From positions 166,089,104-166,153,103 of the forward strand of contig NC_073693.1 of NCBI RefSeq assembly GCF_029784155.1: a DNA stretch of 64,000 nt, in the 5' to 3' direction. Under the pieces are notes generated by a model. That model ran no database searches. It was not told the DNA's origin and saw only the letters and a list, made by a program, of their open reading frames with translations. Source of the DNA: Uranotaenia lowii. Taxonomy: Eukaryota > Arthropoda > Insecta > Diptera > Culicidae. A program made the position numbers and the translations under genes. Positions 22,561 to 34,753 of this stretch are shown here, piece by piece (the first letter of the stretch is position 1; the number at the start of each line of letters is the position of its first letter).

Positions 22561-23181
22561 CCTTTCATTTCCAAAAATTATATTAAAATTGCCTGTCGTA
22601 GCAAAAAAAAAATCTTTTTATCATTTTGTGGCAGGAAAGCCAGCGTACTTCTGTGTAGTAGGGAATTTTGTGAAAATTCAAGACGGCTACGCGGGCCGCA
22701 TTGACCAAAGCCGCGGGCCGCATGCGGCCCGCGAACCTCCAGTTTGACATCCCTGACCTAGACTATATGTTCGAATTATACTTTTATCTTAATTCTATCG
22801 ATCTCCGCGTTTAACTATCCCTTTCCTCTTGCTCCTTTTCTTTTTTGTCTATCATAGTTTTGAATAATGAACGACGAACTCTATACTTGAATCCATACAA
22901 CGAATATATGGACAACAATGCGAAAAATCCCTGTAAATTAAACTTAAGCAACTGTTGTAAAAAATAATAGTCTCTCGGCTCCGTAAAACTAAGTGGTTTG
23001 AGCCGTTTCAAATAAACGAATTGTAAAAAAAAAATCCGGGCTTCTCTAATGAAGTCCGGGCAACCGGGCGGACCAGACTTTTCCCAAATTTTATATTAAA
23101 TATCCGGGCAAACCCAGATCAAACCGGGCATTCTGGCAACTTTAAATCCTAGCATATTCTTTGCAGTATTTAAAGCATATA

Positions 23182-23625
23182 TGGTAACGGATTAATTTTG
23201 GACCGGGTACATATTTTGGACCACCTTGCAGCTTTTTTTCTAATATCTCTCTCATTCTCTCAAAATTCAGAACAAATATACTTAAAGCTCCTTCTTATGA
23301 TTCTAATCATAACTAACATTTCATTGGAATAAGCTGATAGGGAGAGAAAAATGAAAATAAAGTTTTGATTTTTCACAGTTGGGCCAAATCAAGGCCATTT
23401 CAGGAGGACGTACCATTATTGGAGTCAACTTTCAAGAGGTTTTCTGCATAGCTGTGATGAATTTAACAACTACAAATATGTTCACAGTTATGATAAAACA
23501 CTTGAAAACTAGTTTGCAAGCTCGAACAACAAAAAAAATTGTTTTAACAGCAATTGGACCCATGTCGAAAATAGGTCCTACTTTATTTCTGAGGGACTTA
23601 TTTTGGACCACTCAACATAACCTGG
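23182..23625. mobile_element. TTTTGGACC-motif MITE, copy 1 (boundaries uncertain)
   Basis: Begins GGTAACGGATTAATTTTGG and repeats ATTTTGGACC several times (23196, 23212, 23601). The same terminus, inverted, closes the element ending at 33833. The right end was not resolved. Confidence 0.4.
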
Positions 23626-23780
23626 GTATTAAACTTGCTATTAAGGGGGGAATAGGGTCTAACACTTTCAAAAAATCGATTTTTTTATTTTCTTATTGTA
23701 AAACATTTCAAGTATGTTGTGTCAAATTTTCAAGTCAATCGAAGCGAAACTGTAGAAATTAAAGGCCTTTATCTCCTCTT

Positions 23781-26240
23781 ATCTAATACTGCATCATATT
23801 TAGCTTAGCTTAGCTTAGCTTAGCTTAGTTGACTACTCATATCCACCTTAAATCATTGAACTTGAAGTGCTTAGATATGATCATTCATTTGAAACTTCAG
23901 ATAACATATTATATTAGACTTTGTTCAACTTACGCACTTCAAATTCCTTGATCGCTGGCGTGGCTAAGCAGAACAAGTTCTACCTCGCCAATGGTTGCTA
24001 CTCCGTGATTGATCGAGGCCATCACCTTTGTGCAAGGGCCAAAAGAATGGTGCTTGGGATTAGCATTTCATTCACAATGCACAAAACTCATGCTCTCCCT
24101 TTGAAAATGAACAATAACGGCGCCGGCCACGTCCTAGTAGTCAATGAGGAATGAAGGAAGGATTGTTAGTAGGATACTTTCTAGGATCAATCAACAACCT
24201 TTTGTCCATAAATACTCCAAAGACTAATTTTGAAAAGCTCAGAAAAAAGGTAAGTCAATATCACCAACTATAGAAACCGTCTATACGTCTGCGAATCTAT
24301 ATTTAAATATCCAAGGAAAGGGTTTTGTTAGTAGGGGAAAGGTTATAGATCAGGATCCATTTAGGTGAATGGTGCGACCGAGTTTTCCTACACCTCCTAT
24401 GCTCCTAGATTTTTCTTAAGGAAACTCCTATTTCTATCTTTGAGGCAGTGATAAAAAGTTTAAAAGTAAAGTAAAAAATGTGTTTAAATTTTCTTTCAAC
24501 TAACTTGTTTTCCTTAGTCTTGTTCCTGATACACTGACAAGTTTTCAAAAACGATCCTCAAGATTGAAGATACTTCTATCAAATTTCGAAGAATATTTAT
24601 AATGTAATTAAATTAATAAAGTTTCGTTAATGGATGAAGAGGTTCTCCTTTTTTTTCTTTTAATTTTTAATTTGTTTTGTAGGTTGTGATAACTGGACTA
24701 GATCGTTTTTAGAAACTCATCAGTGCAATTCTACTCTTTGCCTCAGTTTGATTAAGCGATTGCACGGAGAAAACAAAACAAACAAAAAAATTGTTTGCTC
24801 AGAGTATACAAGTGAGATATTCAATCTCATCTAGCAGATAAAACTTTATTTTAAAAATCAGTAACAATACTTGTTATTGAAAAGTTACTTCTTATTCGAC
24901 ACTTTAAAAAGTCTTTTCGCAGTCCAAGAACCTGAAAGTTGAGGTAAATAGGTGTTTTAACATATTTTCAAGTAGTAGGGTAGATACTTTAGATTTCGAC
25001 AGGAGTTAGTTTTCGACAAGTTTTTAATAAAAGGTTCATCTTTCTTTTTGCTGGCTCAAGCTATCTAAGTTCATATTTTTCTATTTTTGCTCTCCCACTT
25101 TAGTATTCGTTGAATATAAAATTCTTCAAAATAAGTTGTTGAATAGTATTAAATCAATAATTTAAAATTAACGTTCTAAATCATCTGTGAAATTCAATGT
25201 CATCGACCAAAAAAGAATGATTTTGAATCACGAAAAACTCCCCTTTTATTCGATTTAAAGCCACATAAAAGGAATCAATGGATGAATAAGATTCTGAAAT
25301 CAAAGATTAAGGTTAACTATTTTTTATTTTTGGCAACATTGAATGAAATTACAACTGTTTTTTTTAACTGTCGAAAACTAGCGCTGAAAATTCACCTAAT
25401 AATCTATTTTCGACACTCGTCTTATGGGGTATGTTTATACTGTTTCCATGGTGTAAAAACGCCGTGAAGTAGACAAGAAATTCCAATATGCAAATATTCA
25501 TATTCCGGCGCAAACAAAGGAGGTGGAAATATGCTTGTCGAAAACTAAAATTGAATGTCGAAAACTCGAAACATCGAGAGGTTTTAGTAAAAGGAAATAA
25601 AAACGTTGTTTTGACACTTTTGATCAAATAAAAAAGGTAGAGAATGAAAAAAAAGTCTGATTCATATAACAAGTCATATTTGAAATGTATAACTTTAGTT
25701 AATTAACTTATTTTCATGGTTTATCTGACAAAACATGCAAAACCTGTCGAAATCTAGATATTTTACCCTACATGTAGTGTTCTTGCGTATTTTACTCACT
25801 GTCGATATATCATCATTCTCTATTTCCTACATACACTACATTTAAAATCTTTGAAGAAAAAAAATCGAAACTTTGCGCCCTACAAAATCTGAAAAAAATA
25901 TAAGCTTTTCAAGTTTTACATTTAGCATACCTAACATGCGCTTTAAGTGAAAGCTCCTGAATATATGCTGTTAGGAATCAAACTTGTGTGCAAGTTTTTA
26001 AAAAATGGAACCATCTCAGGTGAAATATTTCTAATTTGCAAAATCGAGCATGTTTAGTCAAAGGAACTCGATTTATTAAACTGAATCATAGTATTTAGAA
26101 CCACTTTTGAATAAATACAATCACCAAATAAAAACAGGTACTTATCTTACTATTCCGAATCAGTCCAGAGTTTCTGGGTTTCCTCTGAGAGATCAACGGT
26201 CCTAGACCGGTCCGTAAATCTAATACTGCATCATATTTAG
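23781..26240 (-). mobile_element. Candidate LINE insertion bounded by a 23-bp duplication
   Basis: A 23-bp sequence ending TAATACTGCATCATATTTAG is repeated exactly at 23781-23803 and 26218-26240. Immediately inside the left copy are five tandem CTTAG units (23804-23828). A simple-repeat tail next to a long duplication suggests a minus-strand retrotransposon with a (CTAAG)n tail. The adjacent 23850-24170 block could be its 3' end, but no RT motif survives. A MITE (24976-25770) lies inside. Confidence 0.5.
24976..25770. mobile_element. TAGGG-ended MITE with TTTCGACA motif
   Basis: TAGGGTAGATACTTTAGATT at the left and, inverted at the right, TAGGGTAAAATATCTAGATT, both continuing into TTCGACAGG. 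Internal copies of GTCGAAAA or TTTTCGAC recur (25013, 25370, 25408, 25537, 25555). 795 bp, TA-type ends, non-coding. Confidence 0.75.
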
Positions 26241-26399
26241 AGCAGAAACTTCAAACGCGTTTTTTTCGGAAGCACATGTTTAAAGTCCGTGGACATCGTC
26301 ATTTGAAAACTACTTCACCGATTCTTTTCAAATTTGGAACATATTTTCTACATATAAAATACCAAACCCCAACGATTTGCTTTTTTTTTAACTTTGGGG

Positions 26400-28688
26400 C
26401 AGGCCCATGCGAAGGAGCCGTCCATGGGGCGGGTTTTCAAAACTCAAAATTTAGCCAAAAATAATAACAATACCAAAAATATACCATAAATAAGGTAATT
26501 GATTTCTAAAAAATGTCTCACTTATGACTAACCCATAAACTTAAAAAATAATAGATTTTACTGATAAAATAAATCATTATTTTCAATACAAATCAGAATG
26601 AATGTTTCAAATCAATGCTCTTTCCAGTAAGTCAAAACGATGTTCCTTATTAGGAACTAGAAATTTCTTGAAAATGAATTCGATAATCAAAGTTTTGAAT
26701 GAAGCTTTAGGCACAAGAATTAATGCACAGAAATAGAATACATAAAATAAAACACCAGATTTAAAAAGAATAACTGAATTCCCAAATAAATGTTAGATGA
26801 GGTTAAAAATCCAAGGAAGAAAATATTTAAATTCAAGACTGCCAGTGATCAAATCTAAGATAAAATCTTTTTCTATATTAAAATTCATGCAGTTATTAAA
26901 ATGAAAAGGTTAGAATAGTTCTGTAGTTCAAAATAGTATCTTTGTATATTTCAATTATAACTTGTACAATTAAACTGAAAAATAACAGATTGGAAAATGA
27001 TCAATAAGAAGTTGATATAATAAAAATGAAAATGATGAATTCCAAGTTTTCTGTTGATATTGAAAGCACAGAGTTTCTACAAATTTAGTTAACATTGGGC
27101 ATTAAAATTTAACTTTTAAGTTGCTAGGTAATTCAAATAAGATAAATTAAAATTATGATCGATTATAAAAATTATCAAATATAATGAAAATTAATGAAAT
27201 AAAATTTATAAATGCATAAGTTTATAAATTTTCTATCAAAATCTTCAAAGTTTAAAATTTCAAGCCTTGTATATATTGTTGGTTTTAATTGGAATATTTG
27301 GCCCTGGAAAGGACAGAAGATGGAAACTATATTTTTCTTATTATAAATTTAGTTCCAAAGGCTTCCTATACAATAATGTTTTCGGAACACAAAAATTTAG
27401 AATTTAAAAAAAAGAACAAACTAATTAAAAATATTTCATAAAGTTTAAATAGTTTTACTTCAAAATTCGGTAAATGTTTTTGAAAATTAAAACAAAATAT
27501 GGAGAAGACAATGATAGTTTTTTAACATTTTTGAAGATTTTTTTTTTTTTCAATAAACTTGTCTAACCATTTTAAAAACTTATAATTAGAATTTAATTGA
27601 CTCAAAGAAACAGCATTGAGGTGCCTATGATTGAATTATTGATTTGGAAGATTTAAGCGCACTAGTTGTCAAATTTCTTCTATCACTTTTTGATTAGTGA
27701 TATGGAGTTTATAAACTTGACAATGTATCTGTTTTAGGCGAAATCAATTATTGATAACTGATGATATAACAAATCAACGTTAAAGAAAAACCTGATTCTG
27801 ATTTGGTTTATTATTTATTCAATCGATTAAGGAATAATATTTTAAAGATAATGATGCATGATCCGAAAAAGTAGGATTCTCCAGTTTTGAAAAATTCGGA
27901 AAGATATCATTACAAGTATTTCTGACATTACTAAATAAAGTTTGAAAAAAAAAAAAAATGAATTCATTTAACCAAATTTGTTCAAACCTGCAAAACGATT
28001 AGTTTTTTGCTTTAAAAATATCTAAGACTCAATTTCATTTAAAACTTCATTCATCGCTTTCGAATATGATGTTGAGCATTTAAAAGAACAAGAAACACAA
28101 AATAAAAATGAGACTGTAATTGGTTACTTGAAGAATATTTCATATCAGCACGATGTTTTTTAAATAAAAAATTTTTAGTAGTAAAATAGACAATACTAGG
28201 TTTCAAATTTTATTTTGTTCATTCTGCTGACCATTATGAGTCATAATACATGGCATGTATAAAATTTGTATTCGGTGAATCAATTTTGATGTTCAAATGG
28301 TTTGTTTCAAACTCTTAATTTGTTTCGTTACACTTCTCAATAAAAACCCATTCAAAAGACGAGGTTGTGTTTTTAAATGTCAAGTTTAGAGTTTCAATAC
28401 ATAATGTTGATTTAATTGCAAATTGAAATTTACAATAAAAAATTTGTTTGAATTCGTGAACCGCATATATGTATGTAAATTCGTGAAATGAAATGTCTCA
28501 AGCCTAGAGTGAGTTAAGATTAATTTCTGCCGGAGGCGAGAAAAATTTCTGACTTTCTTTTCAACACTAATTTAACACCTTTTGAGATCAAGTATTTTCC
28601 TTTACTGCGTTGAAAATTTTACTTGGAAAAAATCTCCATGGGGGGGCGGGGGTTAAACCCCTAAAGCCCCCCCGTTCGCACGGCCTTG
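26400..28688. mobile_element. Non-coding hAT-type element, 2.3 kb, intact ends
   Basis: Starts CAGGCCCATGCGAA and ends, inverted, CAAGGCCGTGCGAA, with an exact 8-bp target duplication CTTTGGGG at 26392-26399 and 28689-28696. The interior is about 75 percent AT with no frame longer than 62 codons, yet it aligns over its length with 1513-3710. It is a non-autonomous hAT family of unusual length. Poly-G and poly-C runs face each other near the right end. Confidence 0.88.
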
Positions 28689-28696
28689 CTTTGGGG

Positions 28697-31600
28697 AGAT
28701 TTTACAGATAAAAAATGGCGGTTTTTTTTCGTGAAAATCGTAGTTTCTACTTCAAACAGCCACAAAAATTTCATAATTTTTTTTTAAGTTAAATAAAATC
28801 GTTGGGGTCCAGAAAAACATCTATTAAAAATATTTTGCTCTGATTTTTTAACTTCAGATGATTCTGTGCTGAGATACAGTGTCCACCGCAAATCCTGTTT
28901 TCTAAAAGGCGTCCTCCAAAGTGCTCCGTCACCGGCTCATTTTTCAATATTTTTCTACGAAAAAAATACTAAATGTTCTTTTAACAATGCTTTGTATAAT
29001 GCAAAAAATTTAAATACATTTGTTTGAACGATAGCTCTAAAAAAATTCGTGAAAATAGTGTTTTTTTACCCGTTAGACCCTACTCCCCCCTTAAATGTTC
29101 ATGAACGTAATAAATAACACGTTGTACAACGCAAATGAAAAAAAATTGAAGTCTTTACAATGACGGGAAACAAAGATAGAGCTATTTCCGTAAAAAAGAG
29201 AAATTTGGAGTTGCTTCACTACACTTGCTGTATCTTCGACAATTTTCATTAGAAAACCTTGAAATTTGGTTCAAAGATGTAAAAATGTTTGATCTGATAC
29301 CAGGCCAAGTTTCGTCAAAATCGTCATTGTAAAGACTTCAAATTTCGTAGAGTGTTAGTTGAATAGTTGAACTGTGATTGTGTGAAATTTTCATGAAAAA
29401 ATATCAACCGAGAGAGAAATGGCAGCTTATCAAAGTTGAAAGTGGGTGCGCAGCTTCACGCGATTTCATTCTTTTTTGAACGCAACTGTATGTAGATAAT
29501 CCACCATGGGTGCACGGATTCACCACAGTTTCGCCATCGCATGCGCTACTTGCATCCTTTAGAATTTAGATTATTAGTTCGACCAATCTTCAATGCAAAT
29601 TACCACATACCCGACACCATGGCTTCGTGTGAACTGTCATGTAATGAAAATGTTTCATGTAGGCGTATGTCTTATTTGTAGAACAAACAAATAGGTTCGG
29701 AACCGTATAAGAATCATAACATATTTCGTGTTAGGAATCTACGACAGGTATTTCGCATTTGTGTAGTAATTGTACGAAAATCGGACTTTTTAGACTTTTA
29801 CCATTCAAACTGCTATATCTCAAAAATTATGCATCGCTTTTTATTTAAATTTTTCAGAGTGATTGCTGAAATATAAAGGTAACATGTCTGGAGTTTTTGA
29901 AAAGTTCTACCGAAGGGATCAAAAGTTACGTGATGTACAATATTTCAGGCATGAACCTAGAAATGCAATTTCTATAGAACTTTGAACGATTCGTGAGAAC
30001 AATATCTTTTCCATCCACAAATCTGTCAAATAATGTCTGACAAAAGCAATAAAAAAAGAAAAAAATAAATAAATGAACCATTTGAGTTTATAAATCTGAA
30101 TGTCACAAAATTTTTCTAGATTTTTATTGCAGCAGATTTAGTGGTTGTTTTTCTTTTGTGGCGTTTAAATAGCTGTGGGAAGCTGATGCTGAAAAGGAAA
30201 TGTGGGTAGAGGGGTCAGGGAAATTAAAGTTTAAATAGGCAGCTTAGAATAGTAAGCGATCTTGAGACGTTGGTTATGCCATTCTGCACTTCATTAAGTC
30301 CATTTCGGATGAATCTGAACTTAATGCAGAACAAGATAGTGAGCTAACCCCTCATGATACCAGTTGGAGGAAAAACGTTGGCGGTTTAAGACAGGTCGCT
30401 CACTTAATCCTTACGAAACTAACTACGGTATACAGTATTTTATATACATTTTTTTTTTGTTTATTAAGGACCTATATACAGTTTAAAACAATAAAATAAA
30501 ATAGACAGCTCTCACCATGTTATAGAACTCTGTTAACGTGTTGATTAAATCCTTGGGATGACGACCTTGGGATGCGAAACCATCTTAGGGGTCCAATGTT
30601 GAAAGAGATGGCTTGAAGGCTCGTTCGTCATCATTAAAAGGTAACATGAAAAGAAATACAAAAAAAAACAAAAAGAGAAAACAGAAAAAAAGGAAAAGAA
30701 AAATTGGATATTAGTTCATTTTATCTATCAATATAATACAGGAAGCCTAGCTCCTAGGAAGCCAGTAATAGTCTAGCTTAAATATCTTGATTGATATCGT
30801 CTACTAATCAACCGAACAGGAAATGCACAATGCTGTTCTTCTAAAACCTAATCACTTATTCTGGTCAGCCTCTCTGACAAACTATGCTAAGTCTACATAG
30901 GGCTTCTATTAAAATATACCTTGTGCCTATTTTAAAATGCCCGAAATCAGTTCTTTGGACTACTTACTCACTGCTGTTCTTCAAAATCATACATTCTATT
31001 ATCTACTCTCATAGATGATTTTCAAACCTAACCGAAAAAGGTAAAGATCTGCTAAAAGTGAATAATCAAATAAAAAAAGCAAAACACGTCTTACCAAATG
31101 AAATATAATATTCCCATCTAATGAGCCTCTAGTTCCTGTAAAATGCTTGATAAGCCAACGAAATTCATAAACCGCAAATGCACACTTACTAGAGCATTGA
31201 GGAGGCGAATACCATAACCTTCCCCTAACATCGTAACACTTTCCACCTTTTTTTATTTTTAATTCTATAACACTAAACCAACTAGCTACCTAACCAAACG
31301 TATTATGCCATATTGAAAGTATCAACTTTTATTATCGTGAATTGTGATACTTTCACTACCAAATGTTGCGATTGTTCTGCGGAAGGGAGGGCAAATGTTT
31401 CAACTCCCATTCATCTTATCAACATGGATCATGAAAAAATAGACATCGTTGAACCTACAGCTGAATTTAAACTAAATAAAGATGTCCAGCTCCTCTTCTA
31501 ATTTATGCCGTATTATGACACCATGTTTAAAAAGATTGTGTGTAACGACACTGTCAGGAAAATGATGGGTTTATCCATCATTTTTACAAACATACACACC

Positions 31601-31859
31601 GCAGCCGTTAACCCATTGCAACTTAGGGTACGGCACCTTAAGGCGAGGTTAAAATCGGCATAAAACCGAGCCAATCACGTTATTCTTAAAATCCGAATGA
31701 ATGGCAACTGTTTGATAAGCAGTTGCCAAAAGCTACAGCTTAAAGTAGCTTAAAAACATGAAAAAACTGGACATGTACCAATTTTTTATGAATTCATTAT
31801 TTTTTATGCTTTATGAAAAATTATTGACAGTTTGATCTAAAAATTATAACCAATCAGGG
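28697..31859. other. Intergenic sequence with small inverted repeats, no supported gene
   Basis: Contains a 20-bp perfect inverted pair at 29146-29165 and 29322-29341, one CCATGGGTGCACGGATTCAC motif at 29503, a palindrome GGCAACTG...CAGTTGCC near 31708-31732 and a 62-codon frame at 31313-31501 of unknown identity. The stretch 30455-30700, read on the minus strand, looks like a 3'UTR (AATAAAC then A-rich). Confidence 0.35.
29146..29341. repeat. Inverted repeat pair, 20 bp, 156-bp spacer
   Basis: TTGAAGTCTTTACAATGACG at 29146-29165 and its exact complement at 29322-29341. Confidence 0.85.
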
Positions 31860-32690
31860 TTGATTTTCGCGAAAAAAAAAACTTGGTTAGGTAGACGAGA
31901 CGTAATATTTCTAGATGAAAGGGATCAGTACGTCGTGGTAAATGGAGTTAACAGTAGCCATCGTCCTCTGGAAGTAGGTGTACCTCAAGCCAGCAATCTG
32001 GGCCCCTTGCTATTTCTTGTGTACATAAACGATCTACCTGAATTACCACTTCTCGGGAAACCAAGATTGTTCGCGGATGATACATCTCTATGCTATGAAG
32101 ATGTTGATGCCAACACGATCGTTCGTAAGATGTGCAGTGACATGGTTATTCTCAAAAAATACTTTGATGAAAACTTACTGTCACTCAACATTTCAAAATC
32201 TAAATACATGATTTTACATTCTTCTCGAACGAATAATCCGCCACATGATGACCTCATGATTGACAATACACAAATTGAGAAAGTTTCTCATTTCCGGTAT
32301 CTCGGCCTTACCATTGATTCCACATTAAAATGGACCAACCATGTAGAAACGTTATTGAAGGATATCAATTCTGAGTTTGGACTGTTGTGGAAGATGAAGA
32401 GTTTTGTCCCTTCGAGACAACTTTTGTTGATGTATCATGCCTTTATCCAATCAAAGATGCAATACCTGATATTCACAACCTCACCACAACCAATCTTATA
32501 GTCGACCAAACCATAGGTATGGACTGAGAAACCAAACTACTCTTAGAACGAAACGTCCAACGACAGAGTTAGCCAAAAATATAAAATTGGTGAAACCGAA
32601 CGAAAAGTTCAAAAATTTATTAAAAATACATTTGAGAGCGAAATTAGAAACTTTCTTGAATTGAAGCATCGTAACGGTCAGCATTGAGCC
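31860..32690 (+). pseudogene. Reverse transcriptase of a non-LTR retrotransposon, C-terminal half
   Basis: The enzyme would copy element RNA at a nicked chromosomal target. In the 213-codon frame the RT motifs appear in order: VGVPQASNLGPLLFLVYIND (block with the usual G replaced by A at PQA), LFADDTSL (catalytic FADD), LNISKSKYMI and FRYLGLTIDS with WTNHVE. Fingers and motif A (the first catalytic Asp) are missing upstream, so it is 5' truncated. Near 32500 the frame shifts. The C-terminal end continues in another frame as YGLRNQTTLRTKRPTTELAK and closes at HRNGQH plus stop near 32688. Non-functional. Confidence 0.8.
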
Positions 32691-33221
32691 GATCAACGAT
32701 TCCAAGATAACTCCCTTCAAAGAGATTATTCTCACTGGGAGTGCTATCCGCCTCATACATCCTCTTCATCTTTTAATCCCTCCACCACGATTCACCCACC
32801 CACTAGTGCACAAAATTCCACCCCCACGTTTAAACGAATTTAAACCTGCATTCTAATACGCCTCAACATCTAATTTTTCTAATTTCCGCCAACCACCGCC
32901 ACCACCGACCACCGACCACCGCCAACCGTCGCCACAAACCGCCATATCGTCGATACCACAACCGCAAATAAAAACACCAACGCCAACATTACAACTTCCA
33001 AAAATCATGATGAACTCTTAAATATTGTGAACGAGTGCACAAATTAATGAAATACCTTTGTGAACCCAGTGTTTGGAAAAAATTATGTAAAAAAAAAAAA
33101 GAATGAAGAGGAGGTTTTATGCCTACGGGAGCATGAACTTGAAAGTAGTTCAACTCCCGCGGGCTTTTCCCTGCTCAGAAAAAAAATATATAAACCCCGT
33201 CTAAAGGAGGGGTTTGGAAAA
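31860..33221 (+). mobile_element. 5'-truncated non-LTR retrotransposon (CR1/Jockey-type) with 3'UTR
   Basis: Starts inside the RT domain and runs through the ORF2 end and a CCACC-rich 3'UTR. A first A run lies at 33090-33101. A second stretch with a GGGCTTTTCCCTGCTC block and another A run at 33213-33221 probably belongs to the same tail. No target duplication was identified. Confidence 0.65.
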
Positions 33222-33559
33222 AAAAACGACAACAAATCGGCAAATACGCAACGAATTTAATTTTTGTAACAGTTGAAATATCTCAGTTAATATTAGAACA
33301 ATTTTAGCACAAAACTTAGATAAAAAAATTGTTGGAATGAAAAATTAAATGCGAAAAATTACTTAAAATTTCGAATTTCATCGAGATTGCAGCGTGCTGT
33401 CAGAATTTTCAAAACATTTGAAACACACTATATAACGGAGGAGTTATTTTTGCCTTCAACTCTATACTTATCGAACAAACGAAATTTGACTACAAAAATA
33501 AAAAAAAAGACAAGATTATCTGAATTATTTGCATAATTGCGCATGAATCGCTGTCGCAA

Positions 33560-33833
33560 GTATAGCAAAATTCAGAAAAAAAACTTTTCAAGTTTAAGGG
33601 CGGTCCAAAATAGAAACCTGGTGGTCCAAAATACCGACCACAGTAATAATCGAAGAAACGCGGATTTAGGCTTAAATCTTGTTACATTGCAACAAACGAC
33701 GATATGTTTCGAAAGAAAAAGCCTTGATATTCGTAAGGAACGGATAAAACAGTCAAAATTTTCTAATATGTACTTTTTTATTTCAGAAAATAGAATAGCC
33801 ACTTCCCAAAGCGGTCCAAAATAGATCCGTTAC
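33560..33833. mobile_element. TTTTGGACC-motif MITE, copy 2 (right part)
   Basis: Ends GGTCCAAAATAGATCCGTTA then CCCTA, which inverted reads TAGGGTAACGGATC. The GGTCCAAAATA motif repeats at 33602, 33621 and 33811. It matches the terminus at 23182. Left boundary not found. Confidence 0.5.
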
Positions 33834-34751
33834 CCTATGCTTTAGCAGTTTAAGGCTATGTGAAAGTACAGCACCGAAGTTTGAATATTGTAGTTGGATT
33901 TGTACCTATTTAAAACCGAATCCATTATTTAAGTAAGACATATTTTACAAATGGAAAATATTTAAAAAGTCGAATTTTAATTTTATCGATTAGATAGGAC
34001 AGTTTCTCGTCTGTTTTCTTTGATTGAACTCCGTCTAAAATGGTCTAGAGTCTAGACAAGTTGCAAGTTACTGTGTTCTAATCCTTCGGATGATGGATTA
34101 GATTTCAAATTGACATGCGCTCGTTTTAAAAACTGACATTTTGTTTTAACACATGACTCACCAAGATGCCGCTTCAGGTTTGGAAGATATTACCAAATAT
34201 CGTTCTGCCGAAATTGGAAACAAAATTTAGCGATCTTTCGATACGATCACCGCTTTTTCGCCATTATCTAGCATCCCGACTGTTGAATTTTGAGCAGGTG
34301 AATGCCGCTGTGCTGACCCTAATGATTTTCCCCATCGATCGTCATTTAATCACGTGGCCTGACAGCTTGTTTCGGTTGTTTGCCTCATATCAGGATGAGG
34401 GAGATAGTGGGCTGGCTGAGAAAACCACCGCCAAATTGGGCTTCCCGCTCAACAAGTGGCAGACAAACTGGCACCGCCTTGTGACCGGTTTTTTTTTTTG
34501 CTCTCGACGATAGCCGGTGAACCAACAGGAAAACGAGACATTTTTATGCTAATTGCATACTAATGGCCAATAAATTAACAAATCTGCTAGAGCAAGGTAC
34601 AGTCAGGCGTTATTTTATGCGAATTTTGTGAGTCTGTTTTAACGGTGGAACGCTTCGTGAAAGGCGATTGAAAGTTGGGTTGAAATATTGGGAGTAACAA
34701 TGGAAGATACGATTCTGTTCTCCAGTAAGACTCATTGAGTAGTTATAATTG
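33834..34751 (+). other. Intergenic sequence with an unidentified 115-codon frame
   Basis: The frame at 34166-34513 starts MPLQVWKILPNIVLPKLETK. Its composition is more balanced than AT-rich noise, and it includes FPIDRHLITWPDSLFRLF. It ends in a T11 run that looks frameshifted. It has no recognised domain and no splice context. It could be a decayed host exon or element gene. Confidence 0.25.
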
Positions 34752-34753
34752 TA

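Larger units (their letters stand above)
19609..22755 (-). mobile_element. hAT element (GTF2IRD2/Tip100-like group), degraded
   Basis: Ends CAGGCATGTCAAACT and, inverted, CAGGGATGTCAAACT, with an exact 8-bp target duplication ACCTAGAC (19601-19608, 22756-22763). Subterminal GGGCCGCAT copies at both ends are typical of this hAT group. 3147 bp, containing a decayed transposase on the minus strand, a GC-rich block at 19.98-21.05 kb and a nested TA MITE. Confidence 0.9.
19432..22814 (+). pseudogene. C-terminus of a non-LTR retrotransposon ORF2 (R1/LOA-like zinc knuckle)
   Basis: The frame gives NLCRCGQGYQDIEHIVWSC, the Cys-Cys-His-Cys knuckle (C.C...G..D..H..W.C) found after the RT or RNase H domain in R1, LOA and Jockey-group elements, then FPVRDVFAVVDLD. 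The coding stretch is interrupted at 19608 by the hAT element. After removal of one TSD it resumes at 22764 and ends LRV with TAA at 22812-22814. RT and endonuclease are absent by 5' truncation, so it was dead on arrival. Confidence 0.7.
19432..23033 (+). mobile_element. 5'-truncated non-LTR retrotransposon, 3' end with poly(A)
   Basis: Inserted into the CCCGG element: AAAATCCGGG followed by T-rich sequence ends the left flank (19417-19430) and AAAATCCGGGCTT begins the right flank (23031-23043), a target duplication of about 13 bp. It ends AATAAACGAATTGT plus A run. Only the last part of ORF2 and the 3'UTR are present, and it is itself split by a hAT element. 5' truncation plus poly(A) plus TSD is the signature of target-primed reverse transcription. 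Confidence 0.75.
19138..23146. mobile_element. CCCGG-motif TIR element (copy 1), split by a non-LTR insertion
   Basis: Left end GTTGCCAGAATTTTTTC and right end inverted GTTGCCAGAATGCCCGG. Both flanks of the insertion carry CCGGGC copies. Joining 19138-19430 to 23040-23146 gives a roughly 400-bp element that matches the cleaner copy at 38812-39392 in inverse orientation, including the AGTCCGG.CC.CCCGGTTGCCCGG block. No clear target duplication remains. Confidence 0.65.
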
